This document shows positions 32,201-43,515 of a stretch of DNA of 64,000 nt, one piece after another. Made by a program: the position numbers and the translations under genes. The stretch is from Sorghum bicolor (Eukaryota > Streptophyta > Magnoliopsida > Poales > Poaceae). The notes below the pieces were generated by a model. That model worked only from the letters and a program-made list of their open reading frames with translations, was not told the DNA's origin and did no database searches. The stretch lies in assembly GCF_000003195.3 (NCBI RefSeq), contig NC_012876.2:48665276-48729275 (forward strand), in the 5' to 3' direction. Every line of letters starts with the position of its first letter. Position 1 is the stretch's first letter.

Positions 32201-32576
32201 TTCATTTGAGTTGCTGACTCTCAAAAACCAATCTGTCCACCCCACGGTAGGGCTGGGCCAGGAACGAAAAGTATCCTTCCACAGATCCAAAGAAAAGTTC
32301 TCTGCTCTAAAAGGGATCCTGTTGGTTTCTGCGTTTATGAGGTTGGTTGGATCTGGATCCCCTAACGGGCCAAGGCATTGGAGATGTGGTCGATCAGTGG
32401 GGATGACAATTTTGTTAGCCGATTCCTAATGGTTTTGGAGATATAAAAAAGAAAACAAAAAAAAGGAGAAGGGGAAAAATATTCAGTACAGCGGATTGAA
32501 GATGAACGAGGGTGTGAGAAAAGTACAAGGGATGGTGCGAAGGACTGACCTCAGGGATGATGAAGTTGACGGCCAT
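29261..32576 (-). pseudogene. C1 antisense six-exon gene: plant mobile domain plus coiled coil, three TAG stops
   Basis: Minus-strand exons 32576-32550, 32425-30968, 30890-30690, 30604-30226, 30154-30033 and 29956-29261 join in phase with GT-AG introns of 124, 77, 85, 71 and 76 bp, giving 961 codons including the stop. Exon 2 carries a plant mobile domain (aminotransferase-like PMD, as in MAIN/MAIL proteins): SYFWSDTLNAFVFGHG, PTLADVAMLTGLDI. Exon 4 is Q/P/S-rich with a basic QQKRKGTK patch. Exon 6 is an acidic segment followed by a long coiled coil ending SVIQALLNI. In-frame TAGs at 31279-31277, 31240-31238 and 30499-30497 make this copy a pseudogene. PMD capture by Tat-type elements is known; the function is not. 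The N-terminal start (MAVNFIIPE) is the least certain part. Confidence 0.75.
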
Positions 32577-33232
32577 TTTGCCACGAGGGAGAAGCTTGAA
32601 AGTTTCGGAGTTGGTGAAGAAGGAGCCTCGTCGGAGATCTTGAAGCTTTTGGAACAGCGCCACCGCCGGGAAGGTGAGGTTGGAGTTGTAGAATGATGTG
32701 ATGGAGAAGGAGTACCCGAGAAGGAACTACTTATAGGACAAAACGAGCAGGGGCAAATCTGACTTATCTCTTTGCCGCATCCGAGAAATCCGAGGGTGCT
32801 CGGGTAGATATGGTAACTGGTTGCACGGTAATCAAGGGATTGTGCAGGTGATTTGACAGGAAGCGGTCATTATTCAGAGATATTTCACTGCGCGAGTTCT
32901 CCTGGTCGGTCCATCGGCATTGTCTTGTAACGGTCATATTACCGATGGGCAAATAAAATGGAGATAGCCGTTTGGGAAGATAAGGTACGTGCATCCTGGT
33001 CAGTCCATCGGCAAATCTTGGCAACGGTAATATTGCCGATGTGCGACTAAAAAGGAAATGTCCGTTTGGGAAGTTGAGGATTTCAAGGGATTTACAAAAG
33101 AACAGGGTCAGAGTTGTTTAGATTGAGGTTGTCGGTTACCAGGTTAGGAGCATTAATTGCGGGAAAAAGGCATCATTACTGTAGAGAATTTTGGAGCATT
33201 AACGATTTCATACTCCAAAATTGGGGGGCATG
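32577..33232. other. C1 antisense promoter region and 3' UTR
   Basis: Non-coding on both strands. It holds the presumed TATA box of the antisense gene and several GCCGAT-type words. It ends in the polypurine tract AATTGGGGGGCATG (33219-33232) just before the 3' LTR. Confidence 0.6.
32730..32738 (-). promoter_or_regulatory. TATA-like box of the C1 antisense gene
   Basis: On the minus strand CCTATAAGT, about 155 bp before the presumed ATG at 32576. The position parallels TTTATAAG before the element A antisense gene. Confidence 0.45.
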
Positions 33233-33953
33233 TGTTGACACCGTTTTTGGGCACGTGTCCATGTTTGGTAGAGTACAGGCCAGCAGGATAGGACGGCGGT
33301 GTTTTGTCTACAGGATGAATTGCTGATGAGGATGGTTGCCGATGAAGGAGAGATTGAACGTGACTAAGTCTATAGGTGGTGAGATGTCTGTGCTGATGGC
33401 TACGACAAGGAAGTCTGCCGATGACTATGACAAGGGAGTCTGCTGATGATACGGAAGGAGAGTTCGGGAGTTGCCGATCGGTTTGTGGAGATGTTCCAGC
33501 TTGTCACGGGGGGATAGCTTTATGTTTTCCTTAGTTATTTAAATCGTTTTGTATACGGATTCTATGTAATTTGGAATTCGAATTCTAGTCGTGTCTGGTT
33601 GTAGCTCTTTGAGCAGGGTATAAATATAGACCCTAGGGCCTTGTAATGAGATATCTATCAATCAATCAAACACATGTTTTTACTCATATTCCAACATCTA
33701 CTTTTTCGACGACTTCGTCATACTTTTTCCTTTTTATTACGAGTTCTTAGGAATTCGTCGACTTAAGCTCGGCGCGTTCTCAAGTTCCGCGTGAGTACCT
33801 CTTAGCCGTGACATCCGGGCGCATCGCTATTGTTAGGACTAAATTATTCGAGTTACCACCTTTGCCGATAGAAAGGTCAAATCGGCTGGCACGCCTTAAC
33901 GTTTGAATCAGGTATTAGCCCTTTGTGTTTGCAGAATAACTTTTGCACCAACA
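33233..33953 (+). repeat. C1 3' LTR (721 bp)
   Basis: TGTTGACACC...GCACCAACA, followed by TSD AGTAA. It differs from the 5' LTR by about 15 substitutions and one 22-bp indel. Confidence 0.95.
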
Positions 33954-35010
33954 AGTAATTAATGATTTCCGTTCTCCAATCATCAGTATCGATTGCCGAT
34001 GAAAACGCCTCTAAGATATGCTGATACCCCGAAGCATGTTGAGCTAACCGATTGGCTTCTTCGTTATGTAATCGGGGAATGTGTTCTAGACAGAAATCCT
34101 TAAATTCCTTCAATAATTGCAAACACATTTCATAATATGATATTAAAATTTCACTTTGGCATTCATAAACTCCAACCAACTAATTTATAACAAGCATAGA
34201 ATCATCAAAGATTTCAACAGCATTGGCACGAACTTCTCTCAGTAACTCTAATCCTTTCACCAGAGCTTGGTACTCAGCCTGACTGTTTGTCGATGTACCA
34301 ACAATCGGTAATGAAAATTCATACCTCTTTCCTAGGGGAGAAATTAACACTATGCCGATACCTTCCCCTTGATCACATGTAGATCTGTCAAAGAAAAGCG
34401 TCCAAGGAGCAACTTCCAAAGAACCCACCAAACTACAATGTTGGGTGACAAAATCGGTCATAATCTGTCTCTTGACTGCCTTAGCTGATTCATAACATAA
34501 GTCAAACTCCAACAATGCTAGTATCCATTTACTGATTCTACCACTCATAATCGGCATCGACAGCATGTATCGGACCACGTCATCTTTGCATATGACAGTA
34601 CATTCGACCGATAACAAATAATGCCTTAATTTAGTAAAAGAAAAGTATAGACATAAACACAATTTCTCAATAGTCGAATACCTCATCTCAGCATCCACCA
34701 ATCTTCTACTTAAATAATAAGTCACACATTCTTTCCCTTCAAATTCTTGAATGAGAGCTGAACCGATAACTGTATCATCGGTCAATAAATATAATCGGAA
34801 GGGTTTTCCATGTTGAGGTGGAACTAGCACCGGAGGATTTATCAAATAATTCTTAATTTCATCAAAGGCCAACTGCTGCTCCATCCCCCACACAAACTCC
34901 TGATCAGCTTTTAATTTGAGCAAAGGACTGAAGGCTTTGATCTTACCCGACAGATTGGATATGAACCACCTGATGAAATTAATCTTGCCGATCAAGGACT
35001 GTAGCTCAGT
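33954..35010 (-). pseudogene. C3: minus-strand pol fragment (RNase H domains) of family C
   Basis: It reads from LQSLIGKINFIRWF through the first RNase H (YYLSRRLVDAEMRY), FFDRSTCDQGEGIG, the second RNase H (QAEYQALVKGL) and DDWRTEIINYL, then continues at 21467 across C1. A TAG at 34182-34180 replaces a glutamine codon that is CAG in C1 (27644-27646). FFDRS replaces the FFDGS seen in the other copies. It is cut at 35010 by C2. Confidence 0.85.
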
Positions 35011-35728
35011 TGTTGACACCGTTTTTGGACATGTACCCAGGATCGGTAGATTGTAGATCGGCAAGATAGGGCAACAGTAACTGGTTTGCAGGAGAGTTGC
35101 CGATGAGGGTGGTTGCCGATGAGGAGGCAGCCGGATGTGGCTAAGTCCATGGCTGGTGATGTGTTTATGCCGATGGTCAGCATTAACCTTTGCCGATGGC
35201 TACGATGGAGAATCTGCCGATGACGAGGAAGGAAGACTTGAAGGTTGCCGATTGGTCTATGGTGGCATCCCAGTTTGTCACGAGAGGATAGTTTTATGTT
35301 TTCCATAGTTGTTTAAATCGTTTTGTATACAGATTCCGTTTAATTATGAATTCGAGTTCCAGTCGTGTCTGGTTGTAGCTCCTTGAGCAGGGTATAAATG
35401 TAGACCCTAGGGCCTTATAATCGAGATATCTATCAATCAATCAAACACAAATTTTTACTCATATTCCAACATCTACTTTTTCGACGACTTCGTCATATTT
35501 TCCTTTTTACTACGAGTTCTTAGGAGTTCGTTGACTCAAGCTCGGCGTATTCTCAAGTTCCGCGTAAATACCTCTTGGCCGTGGCATCCGGGCGTATCGC
35601 TGTTGTCGGGACCAAAGTATTCGAGTTATCACCTTTGCCGATAGTAAAGGTCAAATCGGCTGGCACGCCTTAACGTTTGAATCGGGTATTAGCCCTTTGT
35701 GTTTGCAGATCCAGCTTTTGCATCAACA
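35011..35728 (+). repeat. C2 5' LTR (718 bp)
   Basis: TGTTGACACC...GCATCAACA. U3 has six GCCGAT copies between about 35098 and 35250, more than C1. TATAAATG lies near 35393. It is clearly diverged from the C1 LTRs. Confidence 0.95.
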
Positions 35729-35735
35729 CATCTTT

Positions 35736-35753
35736 TGGCATGCCCGGTGGGAC
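35736..35753 (+). other. C2 primer-binding site
   Basis: TGGCATGCCCGGTGGGAC, seven bases after the LTR, homologous to 22174-22191. Confidence 0.75.
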
Positions 35754-35775
35754 CAGATTCAAGATCAAGATCGAT

Positions 35776-36822
35776 ATGTTGACTACTGAGTTTGATCAGG
35801 AGAATGTCATCCCTGTGACGGAAGCCAATCTCATGGATGAGCAGAAGCAAGCTATTGCGAAAGCCATGGAGGATTACAAGCGGCAATGTTTGAGATCCTT
35901 CAGTATCAACAGGAGCGGCGAAGTGATCCAGAAGGAAGCACTGCCGATGCCTCGGCAGGTTACCTTTGATGCCAATCCTGGTAAACTTCAAGACATGGTT
36001 GATAATGCTATTAACCGTGCTTTGATCAATCAAGCTGGTGTGCTGTCCAATACGGTTTTCAATGCCATGGCTAGAACTTTTAAGGAAGGACAGTTGCCAC
36101 CAAATTATGTGGGCCTTTCTCATCATCAGCCAGGATCACCGGTGGTCACAGCTCCATCGGTTGCTACGGCCGCTGCGGGCACAGAAACTGCTGTTCCTCC
36201 TAGCACGTTAGGAGTCACTAATGCACAATCCACGCCGATGATGACTAATCCACCGACTTCAGATGAGCAGATTAAGCTTACTACAGATCTATTGGCATCG
36301 ACAATGTCAGGACCACTCCCTCCTCCTAACTGGTGGGGTTTTGGTATGCCCCCAGAGTTCACGTTGAAGACGCCTGGTATATCTCAACCGGCTGATGTGA
36401 GAGGTAAGACTCCTATGGCATCGGCACCTCCAAATATGCCTATGAATCAGAGTCCCCAGTATACTACAACTACTACTGCAAGACCTTACACTGGGAATTC
36501 TCAAGCTCCAACGGTCCAGATGCCTAATGCATCGGCAGATTCAATGCTGACGCAACAGAAGTTTATGACTCAGCCAGGGTATGTCAATTCAATGATGATG
36601 CCCAATTACGAGTCATCGGCAGGTCCTATGCCGATGAATGCTAATAGTGGATGGCTTGTAAAGCAAGTTTTTCCACAAATGCCCCAACAGAATCATCAGG
36701 CTACAGGGTTTCAACAAGGCCAGATCTACCCCGGGTTCCAGAATCAGGGATTGCCCAACCAGCCGATGAATCCTGGACAACAGTTTGGCGGGCAACAGTT
36801 TGGTGGTCAACAGATCGGTGGC
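35776..36822 (+). pseudogene. C2 gag, first part, cut by B+
   Basis: It starts MLTTEFDQENVIPV, homologous to C1 gag, and runs through the P/Q/G-rich region. It is interrupted at the GGQQIGG repeats by B+ (TSD GTGGC). The remainder lies at 43925-44562. Confidence 0.9.
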
Positions 36823-38542
36823 TGTTGATGGTCCTTAAGTATCAAATTTAATTATCAAATAAATAAAGAAAAGGATCCAAATGAAATCATTGATGGTCCT
36901 TAAGTATCAAATTTAATTATCAAATCAATAAAGAAAAGGATCCAAATGAAATCAACATCTAGACTTAGGGTTTTATCTAACAGAATTCCATGAGTTTTGG
37001 TGTTTGTCTATTTCTGCAGGGGGTTATCAGGAAATACGGAAGAAAGGCCCACACGTCAGGATTACATAAAGATATTAACGTGTCGCGCAATTATCTTACA
37101 TCTAGAAGACTCCAGAAGCCACGAGACCGAAGCGGAGGCAAAACGGGGCCAGAGGCAGGGCGCCCGCCCTCCTGCCCTGGGCGCCCGCCCCCTCTAGGAG
37201 TCCAATCAGGACTCTGCTTCGCGGGAGATCTCCACCGACCTAAAGGATGAATCTAAACCATACAATCTATGTCGGTTTGATCCAATGGCCCATATTCACT
37301 TGAAGGGACTATAAAACCAGACCCCCTGGCCCCTGGAGGAGGGAGCCTCTCAACCCTAATTCATTGTTCCATCAAGGGAGAAGAAGCCTCTGATCAAGAT
37401 TAGAGCCACCACATCAATTAGATATCTAGATTAGCATAGCTACATAGGATTAGAACTAGAAGGAGTCAATCTTCGATTGGTTTCCGGATCTGTCAAGAGG
37501 ATTCTTGGTAATTCTCTAATTGTGCTTCTAATTGTTCTTCTAATTAACTTTGTTCTTCAATATTATGAATATGACTTTGTTCTACTTCAAATATTGCTTA
37601 TGACTTTGCTCTACTTGCTTATATTCAAGATTATATTGTTCTTAGTTTATCATAGTTATGTACTTGGCTTAGTTAGATTCAATCTATATACATGCTTAGG
37701 ATCGTATAGCGTTTATCCATCGGATCCATGGGTAAATGATAGATATTGTGTAGGCGTGGTGCTTATACCGTATTTATCTGCGATTGTACCCAATATACCA
37801 GATTGTGGGGTAGTTCGTGATAGTGACAGCTTCATTGATTCTTATATAGTCCCCCTCTCGTGTATTGGGCTGGCAGAGCAACATTATTACAGGGGAGTGA
37901 TTGCTATGTTTCTCATATTCCTTGCTAATATCACTATGCATGGGCGTAGTCTTGTCTCACAATGATTGCTAAGTATGCTTGCACTAACTATGATAATGCT
38001 AGACTATATAGTTGAGAATAACTTAGGGAATATTCTTGTAGTTCGTTCTAATACCATGCTAATGACTTTCTAGAGTATCTAATTGAGGTGCTTATCATAT
38101 TTATTATGTGGCTAGATCAAATTAATTATCCTTGTCACTATTACTATTTCATATATCTTTTATGTGACACTTATCCCTGTATGGTGAGTTAGATATAATG
38201 TTCTCAATTATACATGCAATGATAGATGCTCAATCTTATATTCTATTCTGTAATCAATATTGATGATTGCTAATCCCTTCCCAGTGGTAAAAATATAAAT
38301 AACGATACCTGGAATACTTCCCGGTTAAAATGCTACATCGGTATTAATCTGTGCGCTTGCAGATCCCATTCATTATTTATTTAGAAGAGCAATTGCATAT
38401 TTCAATACCGCGTCTCTCATGTCATGCTGGGGATGACAACTTGGCTTAAGTGGTGTGAGGGATAGGTTTGGCATTTTTGGCACCGTTACTAGATTTAGAA
38501 AACTTAGTCTACTTTTGGTAATGATGTTAAGAATACCCAACA
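36823..38542 (+). repeat. B+ 5' LTR (about 1.72 kb), first 65 bp duplicated
   Basis: It starts TGTTGATGGTCC and ends TACCCAACA. TGATGGTCCTTAAG occurs at 36826 and again at 36891, a 65-bp tandem duplication of the LTR start. It has a GGGCGCCCGCC-rich patch and a T-rich second half with one hydrophobic chance ORF (37477-37965). Confidence 0.9.
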
Positions 38543-38550
38543 AGCATTTT

Positions 38551-38568
38551 TGGCGCCGTTGCCGGGGA
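38551..38568 (+). other. B+ primer-binding site
   Basis: TGGCGCCGTTGCCGGGGA, eight bases after the LTR; typical Athila PBS (tRNA-Asp). Confidence 0.92.
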
Positions 38569-38702
38569 AGGTTGATTACTAATCAGGAATAGAATAAAAG
38601 ATTTTGAGTTATCATTCGCATCACTAATATGATTGAGCTTATCTATTCTCTCATACAGTTTTACCCTGATATTTTTCCATTTTATCCTATGTAGGGGAAT
38701 GT

Positions 38703-41348
38703 ATGAATAGAAGACATCTTCCAGGAAATTTTGTTGACAATCCCGAAGCATTATTCAAGAAGACAAGAGCCAAGCTAAAGAAATCATCAAAACTTCAGCA
38801 AGAAGCTTCATCCAATCAAGAAGATCACCGGAACTTGTCTTCAGAGTTTGAAGCCATGGCAAACAAATCAATCCGCGAGTTCTCAGCTCCCACTACGGAC
38901 AACATCCGCACTGGACCTGCTGCAGAGATCGATGGCAACTTTGAGCTCAAGCCTGGACTTATCAACATGGTGCAATCCAACCAGTTCTGTGGGAAGGCAC
39001 ACGAAGATGCTAGTGCTCATTTACAACACTTCCTGGAGATTTGCAACACATTCACCACATCAGGAGTTTCCAAAGATGCTATACTACTTCGCCTCTTCCC
39101 ATTCTCACTGTTAGGAAGAGCGAAGCAGTGGTTCTACGCTACAAAGGAGAAGAATACTACGTGGGCACTTTGCTCAACAAACTTCCTGGCAAAATTCTTT
39201 CCCCTGGGCAAGACCAATGCTCTCCGTGGGAAGATTACAAGTTTTCAGCAACAAAATGATGAATCTGTTCCAGAAGCATGGGAGCGCTTTCAAGACTACA
39301 TCCTAGAATGTCCCCATCATGGAATGGAGAGTTGGCTATTGATGTAGACATTTTATCATGGGCTCGGCAACAGTGCCCGAGAGACCATGGATACTGCAGC
39401 TGGAGGAGCATTCTTATCACTTACAATACCACAAGCCACAACTCTTGTGGAGAAGATGGCGTCCAACCAAAGCTGGAATGAAGAGAGGACCCAGACACGC
39501 AAGAGAGGTGGAGGTATGCATCAACTGAAAGAGGTAGACATGCTATCTGCAAAGCTAGACCTGCTCATGAAGAAGCTCGATGATAGAGCTGGAGACAAGA
39601 AAGAAGTTATGCACATCTACGACTCTCACATGACTTGTGAGGAGTGTGGAGACACTGGACACTCAGGCAACCACTGCCCTGAGATGCTTGAGGATGTGAA
39701 CTACATCAACAACAACAACAACTACTACTACAACCGTCCTCAACAAAATCAAGGTTGGAATCAACAGAGGCCTAACTACTCAGGTAATTATCAAGGTAAC
39801 AATTCTTACAACAATAATAATAATTTTCCACCTTTGAGAGAGTTAGTGTCTAATCAAGGAAAGCTAATGGATAATCTATCTAAGAAATTGGCATCTAATG
39901 ATAAAATGCTAGAAAATATAAATAATAGAATGGATAATTTCTCTACTGCCATCAAGAATCAAATTAGCTTTAATAAAATGATTGAATCTCAGTTAAATCA
40001 AATAGCTGCTGCTGTTCCTACTACTAACCCCGGTATACCATCACAACCGGAAGGATTAGAATCTGCAAATCTTGTAGACACGTTTGATGCAGGTAATTGG
40101 AGTAACCCCGTCACTGAATTCTCTACTGACTTTCTGCCGGTCAAGAAAGGCGATCCAGGACGCCCCGTCATCCCGATCTCTATCGGCATGGTGGACGTTC
40201 CAGAAGCACTCTGCGACTTTGGCTCCAGTGTCAACATTATACCCAGGGTACTCTATGAAAAATTCTTTACATATCCTTTATTAGAAACAACCATGTGTTT
40301 GCAGTTTGCAGATCAGACGATAACTTTTCCAAAAGGGATAGTGAAGAACCTTTGCGTCCGAGTTGGTACCTTGTATGCCCCAGCAGACTTCGTAGTAGTA
40401 GAGACCAGAAATGATGAGAGAGCACCCATCATCTTAGGGAGGCCATTCTTGAACACCACGGGAGCTATCATCTACGCCAGTGCTGCCAAGATCAGTTTCT
40501 ACGTCAAAGGGAAGAAGGAGACATTTTTCTTCAAGAACAAGACTACACAAATTCCAGATCAATCCAGACGTCAATCAAAGAAGAGGACCAACAGGAGGAA
40601 CAGGAACAAGCAAGTGTGGACCGAGTCAGCTAAGATGGTCACTGTAGTTCATGGAGGCCAAGATCACCAACTTAAGTCACCGCTTTTGACCAAGAAGGAC
40701 GACCCAGGAATGCCAAGCATCTATTGCTCCATCAATGGATACAACTTCTACAAGGCAACTTGTGACACCGGATCGGGCGTCAACATAATGGCCGCAGTCA
40801 CCTATCGGCTCTTGTTCGGAACCATGCCCCTGAAACCAACATACATTCAACTCCAGATGGCAGATCAGACATTTCGAGAAGTTAAAGGAATAGTAACTGA
40901 TGTCCCAGTCAAAATAGACGATCACTTTGTCTACACAGACTTTCAAGTTATTGACATGGGAGAAGACGAGTATGATCCACCCATCATCCTTGGAAGACCG
41001 TTCCTCAGCACCGTTAAAGCAATTATCTACATTGGAACCGGAGAAGTCCATATGTAGTTCCCCTCAGAAAAGGTACGCTGTTATTTTACTGACCCTAACT
41101 ATATCGTTGAAGAATCTAAGCAGGTAAGGAAAAGACGCAACCGCAACCAGAGGAGGCACATCATCAAGGACGGATGGGCAGACTACGAAGGAGAAGTTAT
41201 AAGGTCAGAAGACGTAGAGTTTAAACAGAATTATCCAGAGGAGACTGAAGCACCAAGTCATATGTGGAAAATGAAGATAACTATACATGAAGAGGAGGCG
41301 CCACTGGAAGTACCGACTACGCCACCGAACGAACCTCAGGACGATTAA
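38703..41348 (+). pseudogene. B+ gag with two tandem protease domains, two TAG stops
   Basis: A single frame of 881 codons broken only by TAG at 39343-39345 (before TFYHGL, where Athila gag usually has glutamine) and at 41055-41057 (VHM-stop-FPSEK). Order: gag (residues about 50-215: FCGKAHEDASAHLQ, LRLFPFSLLGRAKQWF), a CX2CX4HX4C knuckle (CEECGDTGHSGNHC), an N-rich run, protease-like domain 1 (LCDFGSSVNIIP...PIILGRPFLNT), a basic linker, protease-like domain 2 (TCDTGSGVNIM...PIILGRPFLST), and an acidic tail. Duplicated retropepsin-like units in one polyprotein are unusual. Domain 1 has DFGS where the catalytic motif is usually D[TSL]G. Confidence 0.85.
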
Positions 41349-43515
41349 GAAAATGGAGAGTCCCGTTCGGAGGACTTAAAAACACCGAACGCCTTGCCGA
41401 GAGGTAAACTTGGTAGTTATCCTTTCCCTTTCAATTATTTCAACTAGTTTACTTAGTTAATCATGTTCGTACTATCTTAAAAATAAAAGAAAATAAAAAT
41501 GCGAAAAACAGTAAGCCCCATGTGAGTATACGAGTGGCATAAAACCCATAAGTACATTCACTGTGGTGGCATAAAAATAAAATAAATATTTCATTTCTGC
41601 TTTATAAAATGAAAATATAAAAATAGGGAGTAATAATTATTAAGGAGTCTCAACATTATAAAGGCTAGATATTTATGCTAACACTTAATCGGTTCCACAA
41701 GCTTTGTTGTCTATTTGAGCTCCGCAGTATTTAAGAATCAAGAAGACTAGCAGACGGAGGACATTCTAATCGCTGTCAGAATGCTGCTGACTTTCAAATA
41801 CACCTCTGCCACCTGCTAGCTACATCAAGAGAAATTACGTCAAAATTCAGCTTGGGGGAGAGCACCCCCATTTATCTCGATAAGTATTTCTATCTATCTA
41901 TCTTTATACTTAAACTATATTAGAATATTAAAATACATAAACTATGAAAAACCAAATAAATATTTTATGCTTATATATATGTCTTTTGCTTAGTGTGTTT
42001 AATAAATAAATAAAGTGGCTATGCTAATCTGTATCTAAATAAAACTTAAGCATGGAAATGATGAATAGTTGCTCTGCCTAATTTGCACATTTTAAGTTCT
42101 CTCTCAAGTTTAGATATAACTGTTACAATTTAAAGCTTGCTCTAGACCTAAACTTGTGGGATGAAAATTTGATCTGAAGTCTAAGTTGTTAATGGGTACG
42201 ATATGGGAAGGTTGAGCTACTGTTTATCTGTTCCTAGAGATGCTAGAATTCTGGAGAATTTTATCTTTAAAAAATCTTTAAAATGTTGCATGATGAGTTC
42301 CTGTATGATGAGAGTTTAAATTCCTACCACAGCCATATATACATGCTTGCTAGACTTTGAGCCACACATTTACTATTTACTGCTTATGAGCATTGAGTGT
42401 GGTCAAGCTGTGTAGACCCTTAGGAATTTGTCATGTGGTTAAATCAAGATTCACTTGCACGTTCACTCATATATGCTACTTCTATTCCGGAAGTACCATC
42501 CACATATATCCACCCATTCCATCTCCAGAATCACCCAAAAATATTCTACTCCTAATCCGGGAGAGAATAGCAAAAAATATTTCTGTTTTTCCCTTGTGAA
42601 ATAAATGCTCAAGTTATCTTGTTACTACCACTTGCTATATTATCTCATGAGATGAGTGCTCTCTAAAAAAAAAGAGAAATACGAGGAAATAAAAAGGAGC
42701 AAGTGCTCGGAACTTCGAAAGAAAAAAGAGAGTGAGACGAGAGGTAAAAATGGACAAGTGTCCGACAGTAGAATTAGGGGTACAAGATACCCACCTGAGA
42801 GAAAAGAAAAAGAAGAGCATCTCATTCTCCTCATAAAGTTTCAAAAAAGCAAGAAAGGTATGTATCCCCTCAAAAGAGCAAAGTAGAATTAGACTTCCAC
42901 CACCATTGTTATCACCATCATCACCATACATCATTCATTCGCCACACATGCACATCTTGATTAAACTCATTGGCTTGTTTCTTTGGATCCATGGTTTGAC
43001 TATGCAATACATGTCTTGTAAGTATGTATACTTTATCTCCCACCTATGAGCTCCAGATATTAAAGCCTTATTAGAGTAGGGTGAGAGAGAAGACAATGTC
43101 ACTATGCTTTATACCACAAATACTACATATCTTGAGAGAAGGCATATACCATCACTGTCTTGGTAAGGATCCAGAAATACCACAAAAGAGATCTGAGAGA
43201 ATCATACAAGGAATTCTGAGTTCTATTTGAAAATCTGCAAAAACCCCAGAGTTATAGCTGATCAAGAATAAGAGACGTGGCACTTGGCTAGACTGTTCTA
43301 TCTTTTAACTACTCAAGATAGAAGTGACGGTTACAAGTCCCATGGTGAAGGTAAAGTAAGTAAGTTTTAAGTCTTGACAGTTTACTCTAACTCAAAGAAG
43401 AGATCTTATTTAAAAGCATGTGTACCGTCAATTTTTAAAATATTGCAACAACTTATGATCCATAGCTGAGTCTATCCTTGCTCAGGGACGAGCAAGAGGT
43501 AAGCTTGGGGGAGCT
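41349..43515 (+). other. B+ 3' untranslated region
   Basis: AT-rich non-coding sequence. It contains an internal purine tract (CAGCTTGGGGGAGAGCACC near 41848), a TATC microsatellite near 41890, and the polypurine tract GCTTGGGGGAGC (43503-43514) before the 3' LTR. Segments of it reappear at 1-790 and 795-2180. No gene is seen. Confidence 0.7.

Larger units (their letters stand above)
21468..33953 (+). mobile_element. Element C1: full-length Tat-like gypsy with antisense plant-mobile-domain gene
   Basis: AGTAA flanks both ends (21463-21467 and 33954-33958). Order: 5' LTR (21468-22166), PBS, gag (22213-23883), gag/protease (23884-25869), RT/RNase H (25869-27476), second RNase H and integrase (27477-29101), paired hairpins, antisense six-exon gene (32576-29261), polypurine tract and 3' LTR (33233-33953). 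The LTRs differ by about 15 substitutions plus a 22-bp gap (about 2%), so C1 is older than A and D. Several stops and one G-run frameshift make it non-autonomous now. GCCGAT/ATCGGC words are strikingly dense throughout. Confidence 0.95.

Noticed and set aside
37477..37965. Hydrophobic 162-codon ORF in the B+ 5' LTR, looking like a membrane protein
   Set aside because: T-rich LTR sequence naturally yields L/I/V/F/Y codons. It is absent from the deleted 3' LTR and has no homology cue.
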